Assembly (NCBI GenBank): GCA_003543245.1
Contig: DPJB01000037.1
Span: 52,317 to 102,110 of the forward strand
DNA length: 49,794 bases
Reading direction: 5' to 3'
DNA from: Moraxellaceae bacterium
GTDB lineage: Bacteria; Pseudomonadota; Gammaproteobacteria; Pseudomonadales; Moraxellaceae
This document shows, one piece after another, positions 32,538-41,826 of the stretch (the first letter of the stretch is position 1; every line of letters begins with the position of its first letter). A model generated the notes under the pieces. That model saw nothing but the letters and a program-made list of their open reading frames with translations. It ran no database searches and was not told where the DNA came from. The position numbers and the translations under genes are program-made.

Positions 32538-34451
32538 ATGAAACCTACAAACCTGCATCACGTCGCCACTGCACATGCTTTCATCGAAGCCCTGTTTCCT
32601 GCCGGCACCACCCTGCCCGCTCCGGATGCAGGCTCCCTGCTGGACGAAGTGGAATCCTGGTGCGCCCGTCAGGGTGGTCTGGGGCGCGGGCTGGATGCCC
32701 TGTTGACGGTGCTGGATGCACGATTCTTCCTTGGCCATCGCCAGCGCTTTGCAAACGCCCCTCTGAGCGAGCGCCAACAGTTTCTGGAGTCACTCACCGG
32801 CATCCAGGGTGGCCTGTTGCAGGGCCTGTCGATGCCCTTCCGCATGGCAATGCTGCAGGATGAAGGGGTGTTGGCCCGCCTGAATGTGCCCAATGGGGTC
32901 CGTGTTCCTGCGGATATCGAAAGTGCGCGCTGGCGGCAGCAAATCACGGATGCCGGAAGTCTGGAAGGTGATGACACGCTCGAAGCCGATGTTGTCATCA
33001 TCGGCACCGGGGCGGGCGGTGCCGCAGCCGCGCTGGAGCTGGCCAGTCAGGGACTGGCCGTCGTCGTGCTTGAGGAAGGCCGCTATCACGATCGTCGCGA
33101 CTTTACCGGGCGTCTTACCGAGATGATCCCCCTTCTCTACCGCGCCATGGGTCTCACCGCTGCCATCGGCAATACCGTGATTCCAGTTCCGATTGGCCGC
33201 AATGTCGGTGGCACCACCACAATCAACTCTGGCACCGCCATGGCCGCACCGCCGGAAACGCTGGCACGGTGGCGTGCACTGGGCCTGCGCGAACTCACCG
33301 ACGCCGAGATGGCCCCCTATAACGCCGAGGTCATGGAAATACTGCAGGTGCAAAAAGCCGACCCCCGTTATGTGGGCGAGATTGGCAACGTAATCCGCGA
33401 AGGCGCAAACAGGATCGGCTTTGTACAAACGCACGACCTGCCGCGCAATGCCGCGGGCTGTGATGGTCAGGGACTGTGCCAGTTCGGCTGCCCGACGGAT
33501 GCCAAGCAGTCCACCAACGTCAGCTACATGCCGCGCGCGCTGGATGCAGGTGCATTCTTGTTCACCGGGTTCAAGGCAACCGAGCTGTTGCGCAACGGCA
33601 CAACCATTGAAGGCGTAAAAGCTGAAGGTAAAACTGCCGCCGGCAAGCCGGTCACGCTCACCGTGCGTGCACGCGCCACCATCGTGGCCATGGGCAGCTT
33701 CCTGAGTCCGGTGTTCCTGATGCGCAACGGCATTCGGCTGCCACAGCTCGGCAGGCAGCTCAGCATTCATCCTGCCGGCGCCGTTCTTGCCCACTTCCCG
33801 GATCGCACGTTTGATCACTCCCGACGCATCCCTCAAGGTTTTGGTGTTGCTGATCTGGCTGCAGAAGGACTGATGTTCGAGGGCGGCACCATTCCCCTGA
33901 TTGGCCATGGCATGATGAACCCCATGGCAGGCGCGCCTTACACCCGTTTTGTCGAAAACTATCAGCACACCGCCTATTTCGGCTTCATGATCCGCGACAC
34001 ATCACGTGGCCGCGTCCGTCCCGGCCCTCACCCGGACTTTCCGTTCATTTCCTACTGGATGAACCAGACCGATCTGGCCCTGTTCAAGCGCGGCGTGCGC
34101 GAACTGTCCCGCATGTACCTTGCTGCAGGCGCAAAAGAAGTCTGGATTCCAGGACTGCGCAAGATGGGCAGCGTGCGTAATGAGCAGGAGCTCGATGCCT
34201 ACCTGAACAAAGCCCGCTCCCCCAGGGATTTCACCATCACGGCGTACCATCCCCTTGGCACCTGCCAGATGGGCGTGAATGAAAAATACGGCGTCACCGA
34301 CAGCTCGCACCAGGTATTCGGCACCAGGGGACTTTATGTAATGGATGGATCGAGTGTGCCGGGGCCATTGGGCGTGAATCCGCAGGTCAGCATCATGGCG
34401 CTGGCAACGCGTGGGGCGAGAAAACTGGGAATGGTGTTATCAAAGAGCTGA
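32538..34451 (+). CDS. GMC-family FAD alcohol oxidase/dehydrogenase with fused N-terminal subunit-3-like domain
   Basis: The 637-residue protein joins a helical N-terminal domain (about 1-140, resembling gluconate 2-dehydrogenase subunit 3) to a GMC flavoprotein. Visible are the FAD dinucleotide site GTGAGG (156-161), the substrate-domain cysteine cluster Cys308, Cys314 and Cys318 (CDGQGLCQFGCPTDAK), and the catalytic pair His571 (YHPLGTCQMG) and Asn614 (PGPLGVNPQ). The cysteine-containing type is seen in long-chain fatty alcohol oxidases and cholesterol-oxidase-like enzymes, so a hydrophobic alcohol is a reasonable guess. No signal peptide is visible. Start ATG 32538 has a poor ribosome site. 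It is alone on the plus strand between the divergent MoxR operon and convergent metZ. Confidence 0.9.
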   Translation: MKPTNLHHVATAHAFIEALFPAGTTLPAPDAGSLLDEVESWCARQGGLGRGLDALLTVLDARFFLGHRQRFANAPLSERQQFLESLTGIQGGLLQGLSMPFRMAMLQDEGVLARLNVPNGVRVPADIESARWRQQITDAGSLEGDDTLEADVVIIGTGAGGAAAALELASQGLAVVVLEEGRYHDRRDFTGRLTEMIPLLYRAMGLTAAIGNTVIPVPIGRNVGGTTTINSGTAMAAPPETLARWRALGLRELTDAEMAPYNAEVMEILQVQKADPRYVGEIGNVIREGANRIGFVQTHDLPRNAAGCDGQGLCQFGCPTDAKQSTNVSYMPRALDAGAFLFTGFKATELLRNGTTIEGVKAEGKTAAGKPVTLTVRARATIVAMGSFLSPVFLMRNGIRLPQLGRQLSIHPAGAVLAHFPDRTFDHSRRIPQGFGVADLAAEGLMFEGGTIPLIGHGMMNPMAGAPYTRFVENYQHTAYFGFMIRDTSRGRVRPGPHPDFPFISYWMNQTDLALFKRGVRELSRMYLAAGAKEVWIPGLRKMGSVRNEQELDAYLNKARSPRDFTITAYHPLGTCQMGVNEKYGVTDSSHQVFGTRGLYVMDGSSVPGPLGVNPQVSIMALATRGARKLGMVLSKS

Positions 34452-34476
34452 GGACAACGGAGTACATCAGGAGGGA

Positions 34477-34521
34477 TGTGTTAACCGGAGCAGCACCAGC
34501 TCAGTTGCTCCGGTTAACACA
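34477..34521. terminator. Long perfect hairpin between convergent GMC gene and metZ
   Basis: TGTGTTAACCGGAGCA (34477-34492) and its exact complement (34506-34521) form a 16-bp stem with a 13-nt loop, in the 82-bp gap between the two convergent stops. Neither strand has a T-tract, so it is either a Rho-assisted end or an mRNA-protecting hairpin working for both transcripts. Confidence 0.6.
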
Positions 34522-34533
34522 GGCAACATTCAA

Positions 34534-35730
34534 TCAGCCCAGCGCAGCAAACCCGCGCTCGCAGTCTTTCAGCAAATCTGCAACATCTTCCAGGCCTACC
34601 GCAATCCGGATCAGGCCTTCCGTGATACCGGCTGCCGCTTTCGCTTCCGGGCTCAGGCGGCCATGCGTCGTGGTGGCCGGATGCGTGATGGTGGTTTTGG
34701 CATCACCAAGATTGGCCGTGATCGACATCAGCTTTGTGCCATCAATGAAAGCCCAGGCTGCCTCACGACCACCGTTAAGCTCGAACGACAATACTCCACC
34801 AAACTTTGACTGCTGGCGCCTGGCCAACTCATGCTGGGGATGTGAGGCAAGACCGGCATAGTGGACCTTTGCCACTTCCGGACGGGCTGCCAGCCATTGC
34901 GCCATGACCAGCGCACTGTCGGCATGCGCATTCATACGCAGGCGAAGGGTTTCGAGCCCTTTCAGGAATACCCAGGCATTGAAGGCACTCATGGTAGGGC
35001 CACAGGTGCGCACCACCCCGAAGACTTCTTCCATTTCCTTCTGGCGACCAACGACAGCACCGCCCATGCAGCGACCCTGACCATCGATGTACTTGGTGGC
35101 AGAATGAATAACGATGTCTGCACCCAGTTCGAGCGGCTTTTGCAGCGCCGGCGTGCAGAAGCAGTTATCAACGGCCAGCAGGATGCCATGCTGGTGTGCC
35201 AGAGTAGCCAGCGCAGGAATATCGGCAATTTCGCACAGGGGATTGCTGGGGGTTTCCAGAAAGAACAGCTTTGTCTGCGCCGTGATTGCTGACTGCCACG
35301 CCGAAACATCCGTGAGCGAGACAAACGTAGTCTGCACTCCGAATTTCTTCATGTATTTTTCGAACAGCACGTTGGTAGTGCCAAACACACTGCGCGAACA
35401 CACCACATGATCGCCCGCCTGCAACAAGGCCAGACACGTCGCCAGAATGGCTGCCATGCCGGAGCTGGTTGCCACGGCGCGCTCGCCGCCTTCAAGCGCA
35501 GCAAGACGTTGCTCGAATGTGCGCACCGTTGGATTGGTAAAACGGGAATAGATATTGCCAGGCTCACTGCCACCAAAGCGGGCAGCGGCCTGCGCGGCGC
35601 TATCAAACACAAACGAGGACGTGAGGAACATCGGCTCACTGTGCTCGGCCTCATTGGTACGATGCTGACCAGCACGAACCGCCAGACTGTCAAATCCAAG
35701 AGTTGCCATCAGCTCGTCATCAAGGCTCAT
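34534..35730 (-). CDS. metZ: O-succinylhomoserine sulfhydrylase
   Basis: MetZ makes homocysteine directly from O-succinylhomoserine and sulfide in methionine synthesis. The 398-residue protein is a PLP enzyme of the Cys/Met gamma family. The Schiff-base Lys213 is in HSATKYIDGQG, the PLP phosphate site in SSGMAAI and a conserved NPLCEIADI follows. LAVRAGQHR near the N-terminus is diagnostic of MetZ over MetB. The ATG at 35730 (GAGGA upstream) gives the Pseudomonas-like start MSLDDELMATLG; ATG 35709 is the alternative. It is 14 bp after purF, as in Pseudomonas. No separate promoter is seen. Confidence 0.95.
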   Translation of the reverse strand: MSLDDELMATLGFDSLAVRAGQHRTNEAEHSEPMFLTSSFVFDSAAQAAARFGGSEPGNIYSRFTNPTVRTFEQRLAALEGGERAVATSSGMAAILATCLALLQAGDHVVCSRSVFGTTNVLFEKYMKKFGVQTTFVSLTDVSAWQSAITAQTKLFFLETPSNPLCEIADIPALATLAHQHGILLAVDNCFCTPALQKPLELGADIVIHSATKYIDGQGRCMGGAVVGRQKEMEEVFGVVRTCGPTMSAFNAWVFLKGLETLRLRMNAHADSALVMAQWLAARPEVAKVHYAGLASHPQHELARRQQSKFGGVLSFELNGGREAAWAFIDGTKLMSITANLGDAKTTITHPATTTHGRLSPEAKAAAGITEGLIRIAVGLEDVADLLKDCERGFAALG

Positions 35731-35744
35731 TATCGTGCTGTTCC

Positions 35745-37271
35745 TCAATTACCGTTTGAAAGATCGACAATGGTCGACATGGACTCGTCAGAGCCTTCGC
35801 CGTTCTTTCTTTTCTTGGCGGCATCATTACGTGATGCCTGCAGGGCATCCAGATAGTCGTCATCAATGTCGCCAGTGACGTATTCACCATTGAAGACCGA
35901 GCAATCAAATCCATCAATGTGGGGATTGCCTTCCTGAGCCGCCGCAATCAGGTCATCCAGATCCTGATACAGCAGGCGATCAGCACCAATCATCGTGCAG
36001 ACCTCTTCCTCGGTACGGCCGTAGGCAATCAGCTCACTCTTGGAAGGCATGTCAATGCCGTACACGTTCGGATACTTCACTGCTGGCGCCGCCGATGCGA
36101 AATACACTTTCCGGGCACCGGCATCACGGGCCATCTGGATGATTTCCTTGCAGGTGGTACCACGCACGATCGAGTCATCCACCAGCAACACATTCTTGCC
36201 GTGAAACTCCAGCTCGATGGGATTCAGCTTCTGCCGGACGGACTTCTTGCGCTGGTTCTGCCCCGGCATGATGAACGTGCGACCGATATAACGGTTTTTC
36301 ATGAAGCCCTCACGGAACTTCACATTAAGCTGATTGGCCAACTCCAGCGCCGAGGTCCGGCTGGTATCGGGAATCGGGATCACCACATCGATATCATGAC
36401 CGCCCCAGTCACGCATGATCTTGTTGGCCAGTCGTTCGCCCATGCGCAGACGCGCCTTGTACACCGAGATGTTGTCGATAATGGAGTCAGGACGGGCAAA
36501 ATAGACAAACTCGAAAATGCACGGCTTGAGCACCGGATTCTCGGCGCACTGGTGCGTGAAGAGTTCGCCCTTTGAATTGATGAACACCGCTTCGCCCGGG
36601 GCAAGGTCACGCACAACACGATAACCAAGCGAGGTGATGGCGACGGACTCGGAGGCAATGATGTATTCCTTGCCATCCGCCGTATCACGCTCTCCGAACA
36701 TGATGGGACGAATGCCGTTGGGGTCACGGAAGCCGACTATGCCGTAACCGGTCACCATGGCAACAACTGCGTAGGCGCCCTTGCAACGACGGTGCACGGC
36801 ACTGACAGCCTTGAACAGGTCTTCTTCCGTAGGATTCAGCTTGCCCAGTGCCTGAAGCTCGTGCGCAAACACGTTGAGCAGCACTTCGGAGTCGGAATCG
36901 GTATTGATGTGGCGGAGGTCTTCCCGGAACAGGTCACGGGCAATTTCATTGGCGTTGGTCAGGTTACCGTTGTGCGCCAGGGTGATTCCGTAAGGGGAAT
37001 TCACATAAAACGGCTGCGCCTCGGCAGAGCTGGATGACCCCGCCGTGGGATAACGCACATGACCAATACCGAAATTACCGATCAAACGCATCATGTGGCG
37101 AGTGTGAAACACATCGCGCACCATGCCGTTTTCCTTGCGGAGATAAAGCCGCCCGTTGTGACAGGTGACAATACCCGCGGCGTCCTGCCCACGATGCTGA
37201 AGCACAGTCAGTGCATCATACAGCGACTGGTTGACCGCCGACTTTCCCGCAATACCCACAATACCGCACAT
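35745..37271 (-). CDS. purF: Amidophosphoribosyltransferase
   Basis: PurF catalyses the first step of purine synthesis, from PRPP and glutamine to phosphoribosylamine. The 508-residue protein starts MCGIVGIAG, so Cys2 becomes the N-terminal nucleophile of the glutaminase domain (about 1-240). The phosphoribosyltransferase domain carries the PRPP loop VLLVDDSIVRGTT (361-373). Unlike many Bacillus-type PurF there is no propeptide before Cys and no Fe-S cysteine set, as in E. coli. ATG 37271 with GAGG 7 bp upstream; the open frame extends 16 codons further but is not PurF. It begins 13 bp after cvpA. Confidence 0.97.
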   Translation of the reverse strand: MCGIVGIAGKSAVNQSLYDALTVLQHRGQDAAGIVTCHNGRLYLRKENGMVRDVFHTRHMMRLIGNFGIGHVRYPTAGSSSSAEAQPFYVNSPYGITLAHNGNLTNANEIARDLFREDLRHINTDSDSEVLLNVFAHELQALGKLNPTEEDLFKAVSAVHRRCKGAYAVVAMVTGYGIVGFRDPNGIRPIMFGERDTADGKEYIIASESVAITSLGYRVVRDLAPGEAVFINSKGELFTHQCAENPVLKPCIFEFVYFARPDSIIDNISVYKARLRMGERLANKIMRDWGGHDIDVVIPIPDTSRTSALELANQLNVKFREGFMKNRYIGRTFIMPGQNQRKKSVRQKLNPIELEFHGKNVLLVDDSIVRGTTCKEIIQMARDAGARKVYFASAAPAVKYPNVYGIDMPSKSELIAYGRTEEEVCTMIGADRLLYQDLDDLIAAAQEGNPHIDGFDCSVFNGEYVTGDIDDDYLDALQASRNDAAKKRKNGEGSDESMSTIVDLSNGN

Positions 37272-37284
37272 AGCAAACCTCAGA

Positions 37285-37827
37285 TCAATTGTCGTTGCCT
37301 GCAGCGGCAGGCACTTCATCTGTCTCTTTTTTGCCGACCTGCCTGGCCGCCTGCACTACCTTGTCCTTCATGTCCCGCCCTACCGCCTCGAAGCGCAAAA
37401 ACTGCTTGGGAAGCATGGCGTTTTTCCACCAGGCGTCGCGACTGGCAAAGGGTGAAACCATCACCAGAACCGCCAACACCAGGATAAGGCCACGGGCCAC
37501 ACCAAACCCCGCACCCAGAAAACGGTCAACACTGCGCAGGCCAGCGCTCTCGATCACGCTCAACACCAGATAACCGGCAAGCATCGCCAACATCAGGGTA
37601 GTGACAAAAAGCCCGCCCCACGCGGCCGCCAGCCGCAACGAAGGCGTACTGATACTGTCCACCAGCAGGTTTTCGAGAGGAGCATGGAAAAGACGCGCGA
37701 CCACATAGGCAGACACCCAGCCCGCCAGTGAAAAAGCTTCACGCACAAAACCACGGAAAAATCCCAGGACGAATGAAATGACAATCACGCCCAGAATGAT
37801 CCAGTCAGCAGGATGGAGTGCAGCCAT
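37285..37827 (-). CDS. cvpA: CvpA family membrane protein
   Basis: CvpA is a four-span inner-membrane protein needed for colicin V production in E. coli and later tied to envelope stress tolerance. The 180-residue product shows the typical WIILGVIVISFVLGFFRGFVRE opening (cited by its key GFFRGFVRE), four hydrophobic segments and a conserved DRFLGAGFGVARG block. The tail is short, hydrophilic and Lys-rich. I chose ATG 37827; a TTG eight codons earlier has no ribosome site. It is followed 13 bp later by purF, the conserved cvpA-purF pair. Confidence 0.94.
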   Translation of the reverse strand: MAALHPADWIILGVIVISFVLGFFRGFVREAFSLAGWVSAYVVARLFHAPLENLLVDSISTPSLRLAAAWGGLFVTTLMLAMLAGYLVLSVIESAGLRSVDRFLGAGFGVARGLILVLAVLVMVSPFASRDAWWKNAMLPKQFLRFEAVGRDMKDKVVQAARQVGKKETDEVPAAAGNDN

Positions 37828-37896
37828 GATCTTGTCCGTTACCGGTGCCAAGTGGCAGAAAAGGCAAGCGGCAGATATCCTGCCGCCCGGCGCAAA

Positions 37897-37905
37897 ATTC
37901 TAGCA
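37897..37905 (-). promoter_or_regulatory. Candidate extended -10 promoter for cvpA-purF-metZ
   Basis: The minus strand reads TGCTAGAAT, an extended -10, 70 bp upstream of the cvpA ATG in the 113-bp gap after the SPOR gene. No good -35 is seen, which extended -10 promoters may not need. This gap is the only sizeable one in the folC-metZ run. Confidence 0.35.
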
Positions 37906-37940
37906 CAGGAGCCCCCTGCGTGGGCACCCGGAGAGGACAC

Positions 37941-38744
37941 TCAGGGCTTCCAGGCCTGCACCCAGCCGGACAGCCTCAACTCGGGGTCGGCGGCAAGTCG
38001 CTGCTTGATGGACTCTGCCACTTCCTTGCGCAACTCGGGCCCCACCACCACCTTCCACATGCTCGTCTGGTACACCGCAGTGGCGCGATAACCCTTGCTG
38101 CGCAGGCGGGCCACCAACTCATCCGCTTTTTCCCGTGCTGACAGGCTGGCCACCTGCACCACCCAGGCCTGCGGCAAATCGGCCGCCGGTTTTGCCGGCG
38201 TAGCCGCAGGCTTCACGGCAACCGCCTTCAGTTTTGCCTCTGCAGCCTCTTTGGCCTTTTGCTCTGCTGCAAGCCGGGCCAGTCGCTCTTTTTCAGCCTT
38301 GTCGCGCAACAGCTTTTCTGCATCGGCTTTCTGGGCCGCCAGACGCGCCGCATCGGCAGCCAGCTTCTCTTTTGCAGCGGTATCGGCAGCGCTCACTGCT
38401 GCCGGCACAGGCTTCACGGCAGGCGCGGCGACGGGAGCGGCAGCCTCTGCCATGTGATAGGCCTCATCCGGCGGGGTATCCTCGACAGCAGCCGCCGGCA
38501 CAGCCGGTGCCACGTCATGAAACACCGGCCCAGCCTGCGCTTCATCCACCGCCTGACCGGCAGCAACGACTTCGGCTTCCAGCTTGGGTTGCAGCGCCTC
38601 GACACCCGCCACCACCGGCGGTGCAGGAACCGGCGGCACCACCAGCTCGGCACCAGAGCCATCCAGCAACATAGGCAGGAACAGTGCTGCTCCGGCGATC
38701 AGAACCAACCCGCCGACCAGACGTTGCTTGACTGCTTTATCCAT
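37941..38744 (-). CDS. dedD: SPOR domain protein (DedD-like)
   Basis: The 267-residue protein has one N-terminal membrane anchor (about 9-27), a long Ala/Pro/Val-rich periplasmic linker with a Lys/Ala/Glu-rich helical run (about 120-185), and a C-terminal SPOR domain (about 188-265, with WVVQVASLSAREKADELVARL cited by QVASLSARE). SPOR domains bind denuded glycan at the division septum; DedD is a non-essential division protein. The folC stop overlaps as TGATG. Of two adjacent ATGs the second (38744) has the better GGAG spacing. The low-complexity linker could vary between strains. Confidence 0.88.
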   Translation of the reverse strand: MDKAVKQRLVGGLVLIAGAALFLPMLLDGSGAELVVPPVPAPPVVAGVEALQPKLEAEVVAAGQAVDEAQAGPVFHDVAPAVPAAAVEDTPPDEAYHMAEAAAPVAAPAVKPVPAAVSAADTAAKEKLAADAARLAAQKADAEKLLRDKAEKERLARLAAEQKAKEAAEAKLKAVAVKPAATPAKPAADLPQAWVVQVASLSAREKADELVARLRSKGYRATAVYQTSMWKVVVGPELRKEVAESIKQRLAADPELRLSGWVQAWKP

Positions 38745-38746
38745 CA

Positions 38747-39997
38747 TCACTCCGACCACTCCGTACTCAGCGCCTGCTGGGCAGCCGCTACGGTATAAAA
38801 AGAACCAAAGACGATAATTCTATCGGCTGCGCGGGCCTGTTGACGAGCAACCATCAGTGCTGCAGCCACCGACTCGTGCCGGCTCGCCACATGACACCCC
38901 TGAACGTACAGGGCATCTGCCAGTCGATCACTAATGGCGCCACGGGGTACATGCAGGCTGACGACATGCCATGCATCCACCCGCCCCAGACAGGCTTCCA
39001 CCACGCCATCAATATCCTTGTCCGCCAGCATGCCCAGAACAGCGAATGTGCGCTGCCCGGGCCGGGAAGGCGGCAATTGTTGCATGAAAAATGCTGCGCC
39101 ATGCGGGTTATGCGCAACATCCAGCACAATCAGCGGATTTTGTGCCGCTACCTGCATACGGCCATTCAGGCGGGCTCCGCGCAGGCCGTCGCGCAATGCC
39201 GTCTCACTGACCTCCAGCGGCGCACGGAACACCGCCGCCACAGCGGTGGCGGCATTGGCCAGGGCCAGCGACGGCCTTGGCAATCCGTTCAGCACCCGCT
39301 CGTGGTCATGCCATGCCCATGCATCCGGCCCCTCTTCACGAAAATCAAAGTCACGGCCCCGACACACCAGCTCCGCACCCTTCGCTTCAGCGGCATCCAG
39401 CAATGTGGCAGGAGGATTGGTCTCGCCACAAATGGCGGGCCGGCCCGCACGAAAAATACCGGCTTTCTCGACGGCAATCCGCTCACGGGTATCACCCAGA
39501 TACTCGACATGATCAATCCCGATACTGGTCACCACCGCCACATCAGCATCCACGAGATTGACCGCATCCAGTCGCCCGCCCAGACCGACTTCAAGCACCA
39601 CCACATCCAGCCCGGCTTCCCTGAAGATCAGGAAAGCTGCCAGCGTGGTGAACTCGAAATACGTCAGCGACACATCGTCCTGTGCTGCCCGTATTTTTTC
39701 AAAGGCAGCAATCAGGGTCTCATCATCAACAGGCACGCCATCAATGCAGATACGTTCATTAAAGTGCAGCAGATGCGGCGAGGTGTAACTGCCGACGCGA
39801 TAGCCGGCAGCACGAAAAATACTGACCAGCGTGGCAACCGTGGAGCCCTTGCCATTGGTGCCCCCAACGGTAATGACGGGACAGCCCGGTGCACGCAAGG
39901 AGAGCCGGTCGGCAACCTGCCCTGCCCGCTCCAGACCAAGGTCAATGCTTTTGGGGTGCTGCTTTTCGAGCCAGGAGAGCCAGTCGTCAAGCGCCAT
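38747..39997 (-). CDS. folC: Bifunctional folylpolyglutamate synthase / dihydrofolate synthase
   Basis: FolC adds glutamate to dihydropteroate and to folates. The 416-residue protein is a Mur-ligase-type enzyme with the P-loop GTNGKGST (46-53), the conserved SPHLLHFNERI substrate segment, the metal/ATP site LEVGLGGRLDAVN and the C-domain DVAHNPHG. ATG 39997 with AGG upstream. It follows accD after 63 bp that hold a hairpin and overlaps the SPOR gene by TGATG. Confidence 0.96.
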   Translation of the reverse strand: MALDDWLSWLEKQHPKSIDLGLERAGQVADRLSLRAPGCPVITVGGTNGKGSTVATLVSIFRAAGYRVGSYTSPHLLHFNERICIDGVPVDDETLIAAFEKIRAAQDDVSLTYFEFTTLAAFLIFREAGLDVVVLEVGLGGRLDAVNLVDADVAVVTSIGIDHVEYLGDTRERIAVEKAGIFRAGRPAICGETNPPATLLDAAEAKGAELVCRGRDFDFREEGPDAWAWHDHERVLNGLPRPSLALANAATAVAAVFRAPLEVSETALRDGLRGARLNGRMQVAAQNPLIVLDVAHNPHGAAFFMQQLPPSRPGQRTFAVLGMLADKDIDGVVEACLGRVDAWHVVSLHVPRGAISDRLADALYVQGCHVASRHESVAAALMVARQQARAADRIIVFGSFYTVAAAQQALSTEWSE

Positions 39998-40018
39998 GAA
40001 AAACCTGTAGTTGAAATG

Positions 40019-40046
40019 CAGAAGTCGGCCATAAGGCCGACTTCTG
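40019..40046 (-). other. Stem-loop between accD and folC
   Basis: CAGAAGTCGGCC and GGCCGACTTCTG form a perfect 12-bp stem with an ATAA tetraloop. No T-tract follows, so partial termination, RNA processing or mRNA stabilisation between the two genes are all possible. Confidence 0.6.
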
Positions 40047-40060
40047 TAGCACGAAGAGAG

Positions 40061-40924
40061 TCAGAGCGGGTAATGCGTAAGCTTGGCCAGCAGACGGAAC
40101 ACCGTGTCACGCATTTCATGACGATGGATGATGATGTCGATGGCACCGTGCTCGACCAGAAACTCCGAGCGCTGGAAGCCTTCCGGCAGCTTCTGGCGAA
40201 CAGTCTGCTCAATCACGCGCGGGCCGGCAAAACCGATCAGCGCATTTGGTTCGGCTGCATTGATATCGCCCAGCATGGCAAGACTGGCAGAGACCCCGCC
40301 GTACACCGGATCGGTAAGCACCGACACAAAGGGAACGCCTGCCACTTTCATCCGCTCAAGGGCCGCAGCAGTCTTGGCCATCTGCATGAGCGAAAATAAC
40401 GCTTCCTGCATGCGTGCGCCACCGGAGGCGGCAAAGCAGACCAGAGGAATGCGATGCTCCAGGCAAAGCTCGGCGGCGCGAACAAACTTGGCGCCAACCA
40501 CAGAGCCCATGGAGCCACCCATGAAGCTGAACTCGAAGGCCACCACCACCAGCGGCAAACCATTGAGGTGTCCCTTCATGGCAACCAGTGCATCTTTCTC
40601 ACCGGTTTCTTTCTGCGCCGCAGTCAGGCGATCCTTGTACTTCTTGCTGTCCTTGAACTTGAGGAAATCGTTGGGGGCCAGATCAGCCGCCAACTCCTCG
40701 CGCCCTTCGGCATCAAGAAACAGATCAATACGCTCACGCGCATTGATGCGCATGTGGTGATCACACTTGGGACAAACCGAGAGATTGCGATCCAGCTCCG
40801 GCTTGTAGAGCGCGGCATCACACTTGGGACATTTGCGCCACAGGCCTTCCGGAACGGAAGTGCGACGATCCTCGACGTTACCGCCGACATTGGGAAGAAT
40901 CTTTTCGAGCCAGCTTGAGCTCAT
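40061..40924 (-). CDS. accD: Acetyl-CoA carboxylase carboxyltransferase beta subunit
   Basis: AccD with AccA transfers carboxyl from biotin to acetyl-CoA, making malonyl-CoA for fatty acids. The 287-residue protein carries the N-terminal zinc ribbon (Cys32, Cys35, Cys51, Cys54; CPKC pairs) and the crotonase-fold carboxyltransferase core with ASGGARMQE and GFAGPRVIEQT. ATG 40924 with AAAGGA upstream. E. coli AccD can bind its own mRNA through the zinc ribbon, which is family knowledge. It lies 79 bp after trpA. Confidence 0.98.
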   Translation of the reverse strand: MSSSWLEKILPNVGGNVEDRRTSVPEGLWRKCPKCDAALYKPELDRNLSVCPKCDHHMRINARERIDLFLDAEGREELAADLAPNDFLKFKDSKKYKDRLTAAQKETGEKDALVAMKGHLNGLPLVVVAFEFSFMGGSMGSVVGAKFVRAAELCLEHRIPLVCFAASGGARMQEALFSLMQMAKTAAALERMKVAGVPFVSVLTDPVYGGVSASLAMLGDINAAEPNALIGFAGPRVIEQTVRQKLPEGFQRSEFLVEHGAIDIIIHRHEMRDTVFRLLAKLTHYPL

Positions 40925-41003
40925 GGTGTCATCCTTTCATCGAAGGACCGGGCCAATGCCACGGTCTTCGGTCAACACATCATCCGTCGCGCAACTCACA
41001 GGA

Positions 41004-41810
41004 TCAGCGACGGTCCATGGCATGACGCATGCCTTCCAGGATGCCGGCAATTGCAGCTGGAATCGCGGCCGAATCATCCTGCAGCTGGCCAATACGACCA
41101 ACCAGCGCCGAGCCTACCACCACCCCATCAGCATGGGCTGCGACGGCAGCAGCAGACTCAGCGTCCTTGATACCAAAACCCACACCAATCGGCAAATTAC
41201 TGATGGTACGGATTGTTTCAAGACGACTGGCTACTTCAGGAATATCCAGGGTAGCCGCCCCTGTCACACCCTTCAGGGAAACATAGTAGACATAGCCGCT
41301 GGCCGCACTGGTGATCAGGCGGATACGATCTGGAGTCGTGGTCGGGGCTATCAGATAGATAGGATCAATAGCCCGTGACTTAAGCTCCCGGGTCAGGTCA
41401 TCCGCTTCTTCCGGCGGCAGATCGACCGTCAGCACGCCATCCACACCCGCATCAGCCGCTGCCTGGGCAAAGGTGGCGTAGCCCATGACTTCGACCGGGT
41501 TCAGGTAGCCCATCAGGACAACGGGGGTTGTCGTATCCGTCTTGCGGAACTCGGCAACCATGCCCAGAACATCACGCAGACTGACATTGTGCTTGAGGGC
41601 TCGCTCGTGCGCCTTGGTGATGACGGGGCCATCCGCCATCGGGTCGGAGAATGGCACGCCAAGCTCGATGACATCCGCACCGGCAGTCACCATGGCATGC
41701 ATCAGCGGCACGACCACCGAAGGTACCGGATCTCCGGCGGTTACATACGGAATAAGGGCACTGCGGCCCTCTTTCTTGAGTTGGGCAAAACGCCCGGCAA
41801 TTCGACTCAT
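41004..41810 (-). CDS. trpA: Tryptophan synthase alpha subunit
   Basis: TrpA cleaves indole-3-glycerol phosphate to indole, which is channelled to TrpB. The 268-residue TIM barrel keeps the catalytic Glu49 (VIELGVPFSDP) and Asp60 (ADGP) at the Salmonella numbering, and the phosphate-binding GVGFGI. It follows trpB by 48 bp, a gap holding a small stem-loop, and precedes accD. Confidence 0.98.
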   Translation of the reverse strand: MSRIAGRFAQLKKEGRSALIPYVTAGDPVPSVVVPLMHAMVTAGADVIELGVPFSDPMADGPVITKAHERALKHNVSLRDVLGMVAEFRKTDTTTPVVLMGYLNPVEVMGYATFAQAAADAGVDGVLTVDLPPEEADDLTRELKSRAIDPIYLIAPTTTPDRIRLITSAASGYVYYVSLKGVTGAATLDIPEVASRLETIRTISNLPIGVGFGIKDAESAAAVAAHADGVVVGSALVGRIGQLQDDSAAIPAAIAGILEGMRHAMDRR

Positions 41811-41826
41811 GTATTCACTTCCCGTT

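Noticed and set aside
38840..40399. 519-codon open frame antisense to folC and accD
   Set aside because: It crosses two well-supported genes and a hairpin; its composition is typical of a reverse-strand shadow.
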